A stretch of 64,000 nt of DNA, from the NCBI GenBank assembly GCA_013141175.1, contig JABFRN010000001.1, positions 1,999,444 to 2,063,443 of the forward strand. Reading direction: 5' to 3'. The position numbers and the translations under genes were made by a program. The notes under the pieces are model-generated. The model saw nothing but the letters and a program-made list of their open reading frames with translations. It had not been told where the DNA came from and did no database searches. This document shows, in pieces, positions 52,343 through 62,000 of this stretch (positions are counted from its first letter, which is position 1; every line of letters begins with the position of its first letter). The DNA is from Lysobacter sp. Its GTDB lineage: Bacteria; Pseudomonadota; Gammaproteobacteria; Xanthomonadales; Xanthomonadaceae.

Positions 52343-52983
52343 GGAGGATGACCTCTTGGTTGTTATTGGGCCGAAGCGGGCAGGGGAGAGAGGAGAGTTC
52401 CCGCGTCGGTGAGGCGCATTCTCAGGATTGGCGCATAACAAAACCTTAATACTGAACCGGGCGGTACGGGAACTTTCGTGGACGGTTCAGGTGGGCGGCA
52501 TTTTCGCGACAGCCTTCATCGCGTCCCACCCATCGAAACGCTGGCGCCCCACGCCGACGAATGTCGAATCGCTCCGGGCGCATCATCCGGTCGAATCGCC
52601 GATCCGATTGCCACATCGTCGCGTGCTCGCGCGGTGGTCGGAGGAGCGCAAAGCGATGTCGTGACGACGCGGTGTGTCTTGCGTGCTCACACTCTTTCAG
52701 TGGCCGCATCCGTCGGGAAGTCGATGGCTACCGGTGCGGGGCGCGATGCGCGTTTGATCGGTGCGCGCGATCGATGGAACTTCGAAAGCGATTGCTTCGC
52801 GGACAAGGATCGATGGGCGAATACCGGTGGCGTCATGGCAGCCGCGGATATCTTGACGGCCGAAGTCCGATCGTGTTGACCGTCTTCGATGCCTGTGACA
52901 CGATCGACGGTCACGGAAATACAGCAGCCATGGCATTCGGCGAACGATGGGAGCGTATCGCTAATGAAAAGCGAAGGACTGCG
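52343..52983. other. Intergenic region, no gene recognised
   Basis: 641 bases between the divergent Ax21 and phosphoesterase genes. Reading frames here lack ribosome sites and recognisable protein features. A lower-GC patch at about 52433-52460 (CATAACAAAACCTTAATACTG) may hold the ax21 promoter, reading leftward. Confidence 0.5.
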
Positions 52984-53745
52984 ATGAGGATATTCGCGTT
53001 ATCGGATATCCATGTCGACTACGATGCGAACGCGGAATGGGTCGGCAATCTTTCGAAATACGATTATCGCGACGATCTGCTGATCCTCGCCGGGGATGTC
53101 ACCCACAAATTGACGCTGTTGGCATGGTGCGTGGGCGAGTTGAGCGCACGCTTCAAACATGTCCTGTTCGTGCCCGGCAATCACGATCTCTGGGTTCTGG
53201 GCAAGGAAAAAGACAAGACATCGCTGCAGAAATTCGCGGATGTGAAAGCCACGGTCGAGGCCAGTGGCGCCTCGATGCGATCTTTCCGCAAAGACGGGGT
53301 GCTCATCGCTCCGCTGTTGGGCTGGTACGACTACTCTTTCGGCCAACCGAGCGAAGAGCTGATGCAGATGTGGGCGGACTATCGCGCTTGTCGATGGCCG
53401 GCCGGTGTGGGCCCCGCCGAGGTGGCGGCGTATTTCGCGGAAATGAATGCGTACCTCGACACCAGCGACGCAACCCGGGTCATCACCTTCTCGCATTTCC
53501 TGCCCCGCATCGATCTGGTGCCTTTCTATGTTCCGCGGAAACATCGGGTTCTCGATCCGGTGCTGGGCGGCACCAGGATCGAAGTGGAACTCCGCAGGCT
53601 CGGTTCCAGTCTCCATGTCTATGGACACAGCCATATCAACCGTTCGGTCCATATCGATGGCGTCAGATACGTGAACAATGCATTCGGCTACCCGCACGAA
53701 AGCATGATCGCTTCGAAACAATTGTTTTGCATCGACGAAATCTGA
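52984..53745 (+). CDS. Calcineurin-like metallophosphoesterase
   Basis: 253 residues; AAGGA five bases before the start. Metal-binding motifs in order: ALSDIHVDYD, LILAGDVTH, FVPGNHDLW, SHFLPR and YGHSHINRSV, with VNNAFGYPHE after. Cleaves a phosphoester; substrate unknown (nucleotides, nucleic acid or phosphoprotein). It stands apart from the PKS genes by 860 bases. The frame is open upstream, but family homology begins at the Met used. Confidence 0.93.
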   Translation: MRIFALSDIHVDYDANAEWVGNLSKYDYRDDLLILAGDVTHKLTLLAWCVGELSARFKHVLFVPGNHDLWVLGKEKDKTSLQKFADVKATVEASGASMRSFRKDGVLIAPLLGWYDYSFGQPSEELMQMWADYRACRWPAGVGPAEVAAYFAEMNAYLDTSDATRVITFSHFLPRIDLVPFYVPRKHRVLDPVLGGTRIEVELRRLGSSLHVYGHSHINRSVHIDGVRYVNNAFGYPHESMIASKQLFCIDEI

Positions 53746-54606
53746 CTGCTAACCGTTCGCGAAAATGCATCCGGCATCGACGCCTGGCCGCCGCGCAGGT
53801 GGCCTGCGGTATGGTTTTCGACAAGGGATCGACGGTTCTGCCGACGATTCCTTCGGCCGGTTGAAAAGCGCGGGCACGTATCGGCGCACACCCGCTCGAC
53901 GAAACGTCATGGAACCCCGGTAACCTGTCGATCAAGCCGATCCGGTCCCGGATCACATCCACGATCGCATCCACGGGCGCATCCATGATCGTGTCGGGCC
54001 CGCCAAGCGCCTCTTTCCGGGGCATCGCTGCGGGCGTCCGGCCGGCCAGAAGTTCCTGGAGGTCTTGGGCTACAATATCCGCATGCAACTCGCTGACAGG
54101 GACAGGTTCGCTGCGTGTCGTCTCGGGAAGGGGCAGAGCCGGAGCACACTGCACGATTTCCGATGACTCCACAGCTACCAGGATGCCGGATGCGGCTTGC
54201 CCGGGCATCGCCTGCACCGGTTTTCCACAGCGGTACGTGGCCAAGTGGGGCGTTGAATTCCGTGATACAGCGTGGAAGACAATGGAAATGGATCGTCGAG
54301 CCCGGTTCCGACCGTTCCGTCGATGCAATCGGGGCACAGCGCATCATCGGGTCGTTCCGAAGGCGGCTCGCGCCAGTGACATGAAATCAAGCAGGGGAAG
54401 CGAGCGGGCATGATCGGGAATCGAAGCGACGAATGTCTTCGCGGGCACCGCCTGCAGCGATGCATCGAGGCCGGACCGACACCACGACCCGCCCGAACAG
54501 ACGCATTCGCAGTCGTGAAAAGAGCATCGACAAACGCCAAGACCGCGTCCAGGCGTCCGCCGGGACGCGACGCGACGAATATCCGCAAACCGTTGGAGAA
54601 GACCCA
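53746..54606. other. Long intergenic region before the PKS/NRPS cluster
   Basis: 861 bases with no convincing gene: open frames on both strands lack ribosome sites and recognisable domains. A patch at 53950-53990 carries GATC-C/ATCC repeats (CACGATCGCATCCACGGGCGCATCCATGATC). It probably holds the promoter and leader of the ACP-KS-AT operon; no clear promoter was found. Confidence 0.5.
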
Positions 54607-54846
54607 GTGAACAAAGAAGAGATTTTCGAAATCATCGTGCGTCATGCCCGTGAGGTGTTGCCGGAACTGGAGACGCACGATTTCCAGGCGACCGATTCCC
54701 TGAAAGCGCTCGGCGCGAACTCGATCGACCGTGCGGACATCATCATGATGACGCTCGAGAGCCTTGTGCTGAACATCCCGCTGATGGAGATGGCCAAGGC
54801 CGAAAATATCGGCGAGTTGGCCGGCATCATCCATGCCAAGGCCTGA
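54607..54846 (+). CDS. Free-standing acyl carrier protein, beta-branching (AcpK-like)
   Basis: 79 residues from a GTG with GGAGA seven bases upstream. Phosphopantetheine Ser39 lies in LGANSIDRADIIMMTLE, the form typical of AcpK donor carrier proteins of beta-branching (HMG-CoA synthase) cassettes rather than of fatty-acid ACP (DSLD). Ends overlapping the KS start by 14 bases. By inference it carries malonyl, which the next enzyme converts to acetyl. Confidence 0.88.
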   Translation: MNKEEIFEIIVRHAREVLPELETHDFQATDSLKALGANSIDRADIIMMTLESLVLNIPLMEMAKAENIGELAGIIHAKA

Positions 54847-56113
54847 TCTCCACGGGCCCGGGCACGACGACCTGATCGTCAGTGGAATCGGCGTCACCGC
54901 GTCGATCGGGCAGGGCAAGGACGCCTTCATCGCAGCGCTGCTGGAAGGTCGGCATCGTTTCGGTGTTCTGGGTCGTCCGGGCCGCCAGCTTCCGGTGCAG
55001 GAGGATGCGCCGGCCCTCGCCGACAACGCGCCCGCCGCCTTCGTCGGCGCCGAGATCGGCGATCTGGCGATGCCGGCATCGGTCTCGAAGAGCCTGCTGC
55101 GCACCGCTTCGTTTTCAGGACACGTCGCGTTGGCGACGCTGCACGAAGCCTGGCACGACGCAGCGTTGGACGGGGTCGATCCGCAGCGGATCGGCCTGGT
55201 GATCGGCGGCTCGAACTTCCAACAGCGCGAGCTGGTGCAAACCCACAATACCTACCGCAATCGCGAGACTTTCCTGCGACCGACGTACGGCATGGGCTTC
55301 ATGGACAGCGATCTGTGCGGGTTGTGTACCGAGATATTCGGCATCCGAGGATTCGCGTACACGATCGGCGGCGCGTCCGCGAGCGGCCAGGTCGCGGTGA
55401 TCGAGGCGATCGAAGCGGTCCGGTCCGGTCGCGTCGATGTGTGCATCGCGATGGGCGCGCTGATGGACATCTCCTACTGGGAATGCCAGGGTTTCCGTTC
55501 GCTCGGCGCGATGGGCTCGGATCGCTACGCGCAGGACCCCGCATCCGCATGCCGTCCATTCGATCGCGATCGGGATGGATTCATCTACGGCGAATCCTGC
55601 GGCGTGGTCGTGGTCGAACGCGCCCGATCCGCGGCACGGCCCGGCGCGCAGCCCTATGCGCAGCTCGCCGGTTGGGCGATGGCGATGGACGGAAACCGCA
55701 ATCCGAATCCGTCGCTCGACGGTGAAGTGCATGCGATCCGGGGCGCGTTGGCGCGCGCGGGGTTGGCCGCAGCGGACATCGATTACGTCAATCCGCACGG
55801 CACCGGCTCGACGATCGGCGACATCACCGAACTCGCGGCGCTCCACGAATGCGGGTTGACGCACGTGCGTTTGAATGCGACCAAATCGGTGATCGGCCAC
55901 GGCCTGAGCGCGGCGGGCGCGGTCGAACTGATCGCCGTATTGCTGCAGATGCGCGAAGGATCGCTGCATCCCAGTCGCAACCTCGACAATCCGATCGAAC
56001 CGGATCTCGATTGGGTGCGCGGCACGTCCGCGCCGCATGCGATCGGAAATGCGTTGAACCTCAGCATGGGGTTCGGCGGGGTCAACACCGCGGTCTGTGT
56101 GCGCAGGTACTGA
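54833..56113 (+). CDS. Decarboxylating ketosynthase, active-site Cys replaced by Ser
   Basis: 426 residues of the KS fold (VSGIGVTASIGQG, LVIGGSNFQQRELV, GALMDISYWECQGFRSLGAM, FDRDRDGFIYGESCGVVVVE). His322 (NPHGTGS) and His356 (KSVIGHG) are in place, but the nucleophile region reads IGGASASGQ with Ser182 where the Cys stands. This matches the KS that decarboxylates malonyl-AcpK to acetyl-AcpK in beta-branching cassettes (PksF type). Translationally coupled to the ACP; the acyltransferase gene follows after 52 bases. Confidence 0.92.
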   Translation: MPRPDLHGPGHDDLIVSGIGVTASIGQGKDAFIAALLEGRHRFGVLGRPGRQLPVQEDAPALADNAPAAFVGAEIGDLAMPASVSKSLLRTASFSGHVALATLHEAWHDAALDGVDPQRIGLVIGGSNFQQRELVQTHNTYRNRETFLRPTYGMGFMDSDLCGLCTEIFGIRGFAYTIGGASASGQVAVIEAIEAVRSGRVDVCIAMGALMDISYWECQGFRSLGAMGSDRYAQDPASACRPFDRDRDGFIYGESCGVVVVERARSAARPGAQPYAQLAGWAMAMDGNRNPNPSLDGEVHAIRGALARAGLAAADIDYVNPHGTGSTIGDITELAALHECGLTHVRLNATKSVIGHGLSAAGAVELIAVLLQMREGSLHPSRNLDNPIEPDLDWVRGTSAPHAIGNALNLSMGFGGVNTAVCVRRY

Positions 56114-56165
56114 ACGGTCGCCGGAACATTTCGATTCAATGGAGATAAACCATGGAGAAGCACCG

Positions 56166-57290
56166 ATGAAAACCTACATGTTTCCTGGGCAGGGCTCGCA
56201 GGCCAAGGGCATGGGCGGCGAGTTGTTCGATCACTACAAGGATCTGACCGCGAAGGCCGATGCCATCCTCGGATATTCGATCAAGGAACTCTGCCTGGAG
56301 GATCCCCGCGACGAGCTCGGCAACACCCGGTTCACCCAGCCGGCGCTGTATACGGTGAACGCGCTGTCCTATCTCAAGAAGATCGAGGAGACCGGTCAGT
56401 CGCCGGACTTTCTCGCCGGCCACAGCCTCGGCGAATTCGATGCGCTGATGGCGGCAGGCTGTTTCGATTTCGAAACCGGTCTGAAACTGGTTCAAAAACG
56501 CGGCGAGCTGATGGGTCAGGTTTCCGGCGGCGGCATGGCTGCGGTGCTGAACGCCTCGAAGCAGGAAATCGAGGAGATCCTCGGCAAGAACGGCCTCGAT
56601 GAGGTATCCCTGGCGAACTACAACTCGCCGTCGCAGATCGTCATCTCCGGCTCGGCGCAGCAGATCGCCACCGCGCAGCCGCTGTTCAAGCAGGGCAAGA
56701 TCCGCTTCTATCCGCTCAATACCAGCGGCGCGTTCCATTCCAGGTTCATGCAAGGCGCGATGGAGCAGTTCCGCGAGTTCCTGAAGGACGTGACGTTCGC
56801 GGAACAGAAGATTCCGGTGATTTCCAACGTCACCGCAAGGCCGTACGACAACGATGCGATTCTCGACACCCTGTCGCGCCAGATCGCCAACACCGTGCAA
56901 TGGTCCGAGAGCGTGCAATACCTGCTTGCGCTGGCCCGCAGTCGTGGCGAAGCGATGACGTTCGAGGAATTCGGTCCCGGCGATGTGCTGATTCGACTCG
57001 TCGACACGATCCGCAAGCAGACTCCGGACGCGCTGCTGGATGGTTTCTTCCCATCGACGGCTCCGGCGAAAGTCGAAACGGAAGCGGCGGGCAACCCTTC
57101 AGGCGCCACCGCGAAGGTCGTCGCATGGAACCGGAAACACCCGATCGGTACCCGGGTGAAATCCACGGTCCTGGACGATGCCGATCTCGAAACCCGATCC
57201 CAAGCGGTCGTGCTGTTCGGGCACCGCGCCGCGGTCTACATGAAGGGCTTCAACGGCTACTTCGATCTGGATGAACTGGCGGCGGGCTGA
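56166..57290 (+). CDS. Free-standing malonyl acyltransferase of the PKS cluster
   Basis: 374 residues; GGAGA nine bases before the start. FabD-type AT: MFPGQGSQAKGMG, nucleophile Ser87 in GHSLGEFDAL, Arg in KRGELM, His191 in GAFHSRFM (malonyl type), NVTARPY, and EFGPGDVL. About 70 residues follow the usual AT end, including NRKHPIGTRVKSTVLDDADL and FGHRAAVYMKGFNGYFDL, a tail seen on discrete PKS acyltransferases. It should load malonyl onto the free ACP (and perhaps other carriers). Confidence 0.93.
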   Translation: MKTYMFPGQGSQAKGMGGELFDHYKDLTAKADAILGYSIKELCLEDPRDELGNTRFTQPALYTVNALSYLKKIEETGQSPDFLAGHSLGEFDALMAAGCFDFETGLKLVQKRGELMGQVSGGGMAAVLNASKQEIEEILGKNGLDEVSLANYNSPSQIVISGSAQQIATAQPLFKQGKIRFYPLNTSGAFHSRFMQGAMEQFREFLKDVTFAEQKIPVISNVTARPYDNDAILDTLSRQIANTVQWSESVQYLLALARSRGEAMTFEEFGPGDVLIRLVDTIRKQTPDALLDGFFPSTAPAKVETEAAGNPSGATAKVVAWNRKHPIGTRVKSTVLDDADLETRSQAVVLFGHRAAVYMKGFNGYFDLDELAAG

Positions 57291-57361
57291 GCCCGCCTCG
57301 GATTCGGGCAATCCTGTCGTTCGGGGCGCTGCGGCAATGCGGCGCCCCGCTGCGGACGACC

Positions 57362-58222
57362 TCAATCGTTTGCCGGAAAACGCCGCCGGCACCAGTCCGT
57401 CACCGCCGAGATCAGCGCAGCCTGTTGCGCGGTTTCGGTGAACGTGTGGTTGGCGTCCGGGTAGTACAGGCTGTCGAGTTTCCCGCGCAACTCGGGAAAC
57501 CATTCGTACAGTTGATCCGCATGGTTGTAACGCACGCCCTGCGCCGACGAATAAATCGACAGGATGCGCACATCGCGGGCGACGAGGCCGGTCAACTGGC
57601 GGCCGTATTCCTCCTGGGGAGGCGGCTGACGTCCGCCGGACGATGCGTCCAAGGCGTCCGCAGATGGCGACAGCCGTACGCGCACCCGTTTCAACAGCTT
57701 GGCCGGGAGTGCCAGCCAGGCCGCAGGATGGCGAAGACGCGATCGCAACGCGCGCAAACGCGCCCGGGTGGAGACATAGCAGGGAGGGTCGATCAGGACG
57801 AGGCCAACGATGCGCGGGTCCGCTTCGGCCGCCGCCAAGGCATTGTCCGCGCCCGAGCAGATGCCGAACACGATCGCCGATGCAGCCGGGTCGCCTGCGC
57901 CAAGATGATCGATGGCGGTGCGGATATCGGCAACGGAGCTTGCCCTGAAGCCGAGCCGCTCCGGAAGCGCGCCGCTGTCGCCGATCCCGGACAGATCCAT
58001 GCGCAGCGCGGGATGGCCGGCCTGGGCGAGGCGTCGCGCCAGTCGCACATGCAGCCGGTGCGGCCCGATGCGGTGGATCACGCCGGCATTCACCAGCAGC
58101 ACTGCGGGCACGCCGCGTGGCATTGCCGGTGCACTGGCAATCGCGACAAGTGTACGATGCTCCCCCAGCCGCACCACGCGCTCGGGGATGCTTGAATCGC
58201 CGCAGTTTGATGAAAGGGACAT
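57362..58222 (-). CDS. Alpha/beta hydrolase, exosortase-A-associated type, Cys at the nucleophile elbow
   Basis: 286 residues. Core: VPAVLLVNAGVIHRIGPHRLHVRLARRLA, LRMDLSGIGDSG, VFGICSGADNAL, VGLVLIDPPCY and a late His in PDANHTFTE. The elbow reads Gly-Ile-Cys-Ser-Gly, with Cys in the usual Ser position (G-x-Nuc-x-G). Related to hydrolases beside exosortase and PKS/NRPS loci. It lies inside the PKS cluster in reverse orientation, divergent from the next hydrolase, and may edit or release acyl chains. Confidence 0.85.
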   Translation of the reverse strand: MSLSSNCGDSSIPERVVRLGEHRTLVAIASAPAMPRGVPAVLLVNAGVIHRIGPHRLHVRLARRLAQAGHPALRMDLSGIGDSGALPERLGFRASSVADIRTAIDHLGAGDPAASAIVFGICSGADNALAAAEADPRIVGLVLIDPPCYVSTRARLRALRSRLRHPAAWLALPAKLLKRVRVRLSPSADALDASSGGRQPPPQEEYGRQLTGLVARDVRILSIYSSAQGVRYNHADQLYEWFPELRGKLDSLYYPDANHTFTETAQQAALISAVTDWCRRRFPAND

Positions 58223-58282
58223 GCGTTGCCGGGTCCGACCGGATAATACGTTAACGGGTAAGTACACGGTGGGGGGCACCGC

Positions 58283-59095
58283 TTGTCAATCCGATTTTTC
58301 CAGGCACACGACCGCGATCTGCTCGCAGCCGTGCACATCTCGCCGCGACTGCATGCGCGCAGCGCGGCGGTATTGCTGTGCAATCCGTTCGGCGAGGAAG
58401 CCGCCCGCGCGCATCGCGCGTATCGGATCATGGCGCGCAGGCTGGAGGATGCCGGCTACGCCGCGATGCGTTTCGATTACGCGGGCACCGGCGATTCTAG
58501 CGGCGATATCGCCGACTACGGCGTCGATGCGTGGATCGAGGATATCGAGGCCGCCGCCGATGTGCTGCGTCGGGAATCGGGCGTGTCGCGCATCGTGCTG
58601 GTCGGCCTGCGCTTCGGTGCCACGCTTGTGGCGCTCTGCGCGCAGCGCGGACGGCTGCGTGCGGCGCACGTGGTGCTGTGGGATCCGGTGGTCGACGGTG
58701 CGCAATACCTGCGCGAGCTGCGCCGTGCGCATCGCGCCTACATGGATGCGGAATTCGGAAGAGCCACCGCCGCGCATCCTGATCCTGCCGAAGGTTCGGA
58801 ATCCATGCTCGAGGAAGCGCTCGGCACGCCGATCAGCGCGCGTCTGCACGGCGAGCTCACCGCCATCGATCTGGCCGGCGTTGCGCCCGCCACGACCTTG
58901 ACCACCGTGCTGTGCACCCAGCGCACGGCGGACATGGATCGTCTCCGCGAACGTTGGGTCGAGGGGCCGCGAATGCACTGGCTCGATGTCGACGCCAGCA
59001 GCGCGTGGAATTCCGATGCCGCGCTCAACAACGCCACGGTCCCCATGAACGAAATCCTCGCCATCATTTCCAGAATCGAAGCCTGCCACCCGTGA
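58283..59095 (+). CDS. Second alpha/beta hydrolase-like protein, no Ser nucleophile
   Basis: 270 residues from a TTG with GGGGG upstream. Fold features: AVLLCNPFGEEAARAHRAYRIMARRL, MRFDYAGTGDSSG, VLVGLRFGATLVALCA. The elbow is Gly-Leu-Arg-Phe-Gly, so Arg replaces the nucleophile, as in the exosortase-A-associated hydrolase 2 family (GLRxG). It overlaps the NRPS-PKS gene by four bases (GTGA), so they are co-translated; it could be a non-catalytic or unusual acyltransferase partner. Confidence 0.83.
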   Translation: MSIRFFQAHDRDLLAAVHISPRLHARSAAVLLCNPFGEEAARAHRAYRIMARRLEDAGYAAMRFDYAGTGDSSGDIADYGVDAWIEDIEAAADVLRRESGVSRIVLVGLRFGATLVALCAQRGRLRAAHVVLWDPVVDGAQYLRELRRAHRAYMDAEFGRATAAHPDPAEGSESMLEEALGTPISARLHGELTAIDLAGVAPATTLTTVLCTQRTADMDRLRERWVEGPRMHWLDVDASSAWNSDAALNNATVPMNEILAIISRIEACHP

Positions 59096-62000
59096 CGACG
59101 CCCCAGACCAACGCCGAAGACAAGCAAGGCTCCGCTCCGAACACCGGCAGTCGCCGTATGGATGGCGATCGACCCGACGCCACCGTGCACGCGCGGTTCC
59201 GCGAATGCGCCAGACGCCACCCGGAGCGCATCGCACTGCGCTGGCCTGAAGGCGAAATGCGTTACGCCGAACTCGATCGCCGCTCGGACGCGCTCGCGTT
59301 GCGGCTGCGCGAACTCGGTGCCGGCACCGACCAGCCCATTGCGTTGTGCCTGCCGCGTTCGCCGCAGGCGGTGGTCGCGGTACTGGCGATCCTCAAGGCC
59401 GGTGGCGCGTATCTGCCGCTCGATCCCGACTATCCCGCCGCGCGCCTGCGTCACCTCGTCGAGGATGCCGCCGCGACGATCCTGGTCACCGATGCCGCGC
59501 ATGCGGATGTGTTGACAGGGATCGCGGCGGAGACGTTGACGCTCGATGTGATCGACACGGATGAGCAGCATCGGCAACCCGTCTCCGACGCACGCCTGCA
59601 GGACACCGCATCGGCCAGCAGTCTCGCGTACGTGATGTACACCTCCGGCTCGACCGGCATGCCCAAGGGCGTGCAGATCGAGCATCGTTCGATCCTGCGT
59701 CTGGTCGCCGATGTCGATTACGTCCGTCTCGACGGCGACACCTGTTTCCTGCATGCGGCGCCACTGGGTTTCGATGCGTCGACGCTGGAACTGTGGGGCC
59801 CGCTGCTCAACGGCGGTCGCTGCGCGATCCTCACCGCGCCGGTTCCGGATGCGCGCGCCCTGGCCGAGGCCATCGACGGAATGGGCGTCACCACCGCGTG
59901 GCTGACCGCCGCGCTGTTCAATGCGGTCATCGACGAATCGCCGCAGTCGCTGCGCGGTCTGCGCCAGTTGTTCACCGGCGGCGAAGCGCTGTCGCCCGGC
60001 CACGTGCGCCGCGCGCTGCAGGCCTTGCCGGATATCGGTCTGCACAACGGCTACGGCCCGACCGAATGCACCACCTTCGCCACCACCTACGCGATTCCGC
60101 GCGATCTGGCCGACGACATCGCCAGCATTCCGATCGGCCGGCCGATCGCCCACACCCATGTGCATGTGCTCGACGCGCAGCAGCGGCCGGTCGCCGCAGG
60201 CGACACCGGCGAGCTGTACATCGGCGGTCGCGGCGTGGCGCGCGGCTATCTCGGTCGTCCCGATCTCGATGCCGAACGTTTCCTCGCCGATCCCTTCGTC
60301 GCAGGCGAACGCCTGTACCGCACCGGCGATCTGGTGCGTTGGCGCGATGCCGGTGCGGACGCGGTGCTCGAATTCGTCGGCCGCGTCGACGACCAGCTGA
60401 AGATCCGCGGTTTCCGCATCGAGCCCGGCGAGATCGAGAGCGTGCTGTCGCGCGTTCCCGGCGTGCGCGCCTGCGCGGTGGTCGCCAAGCCCGGCCCGGG
60501 CGGCGGCAAACGCCTGATCGCCTATGTCGTCGCCGATGCCTGGGACGTCGCGCAGGCCCGTGCAGCGCTCGCACGCGAATTGCCGGATTACATGGTGCCA
60601 TCGGCGTTCATGCGTCTGCCCGCGCTGCCGATCACCGCCAACGGCAAGCTCGACCGCGCCGCATTGCCCGTGCCGAGCCGCGAACGTCCCGAACTGCAGC
60701 ATCCGTATCGCGCGCCGCGCGGCGAACGCGAGCGTGCGATCTGCGCCGCGTTCGCGGATGTGCTAGAACTCGACCGCGTCGGCATGCAGGATGCGTTTTT
60801 CGAACTCGGTGGCGATTCGCTGTCCGCGCTGCGCGTGCTGCAGACGCTACGCACGCGCGGCATCGGCGACCTGCGTCCAGCGCAGTTGTTCGAAGCGCCG
60901 ACGCCGGCCGGCGTCGCGCGGCTGATCGATGGCGATGCCTCGCCGTCGACGATGCCGTCGTCCGCAGCGAAGAAGCCGAGCGCTGACGAGCCTGTGGCCA
61001 TAGTCGGCATGGCCGGCCGTTTCCCGGGCGCCGAGGATATCGAAGCGTTCTGGCGCAATCTCTGCGCGGGCGATGAATCGATCCGGGTGTTCGCGCCCGA
61101 CGAGCTGGATCCTTCGATTCCGCGTGCCCTGATCGACGATCCCGCCTACGTACGCGCACGCGGCGTGATCGACGGCGTGGACCGTTTCGACGCCGCGTTC
61201 TTCGGCATCGCGCCGCTCGAAGCGCAATTGATGGACCCGCAGCACCGGCATTTCCTCGAAACCGCGTGGCATGCGCTGGAACACGCCGGCTATGTGCCCG
61301 AACGCGTGCCGGGGCGGGCCGGCGTGTTCGGCGGCATGTACAACGCCTCGTATTTCCTGCATCACGTGCAGGCGCGGCCGGATCTGGTCGCGCGCCTCGG
61401 CGAGATGCAGACGATGCTCGCCAACGAGAAGGATTATCTGACCAGTCGCGTCGCCTACAAGCTGGGACTGGATGGTCCGGCGGTGAGCGTGCACACCGCG
61501 TGTTCGACATCGCTGGTCGCCACGATCATGGCGATGGACAGCCTGCGCAGCGGCGACTGCGATCTGGCGCTCGCGGGCGGCGTCGCCATCACCTGTCCGC
61601 CGAACAGCGGTTATCTGTACCAGGAAGGCGCGATGGCATCGCGCGACGGCCACACCCGCAGTTTCGATGCCGATGCCGCAGGCACGGTGTTTTCCGATGG
61701 CGTCGCGATCCTCGCGTTGCGCCGGTTGTCGGATGCACTGGCCGATGGCGATACCGTGTACGCGGTGCTGCTCGGCGGCGCGGTCAACAATGACGGCGCC
61801 GATCGCGCCAGTTTCACCGCGCCGAATCCGGCCGGGCAGGCGGCGGTCATCGCGATGGCGCACGACAGCGCCGGCGTCGATGCGCGCAGTATTTCCTATA
61901 TCGAAGCGCACGGCACCGCCACGCCGATCGGCGACCCGATCGAAGTCGCCGGCCTGACCCGCGCTTTCCGTCGGCACACCGACGATCGTGGTTTCTGCGG

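Noticed and set aside
53985-54413. 142-codon plus-strand frame before the ACP gene
   Set aside because: No ribosome site, no recognisable domain, unusual composition; treated as intergenic.
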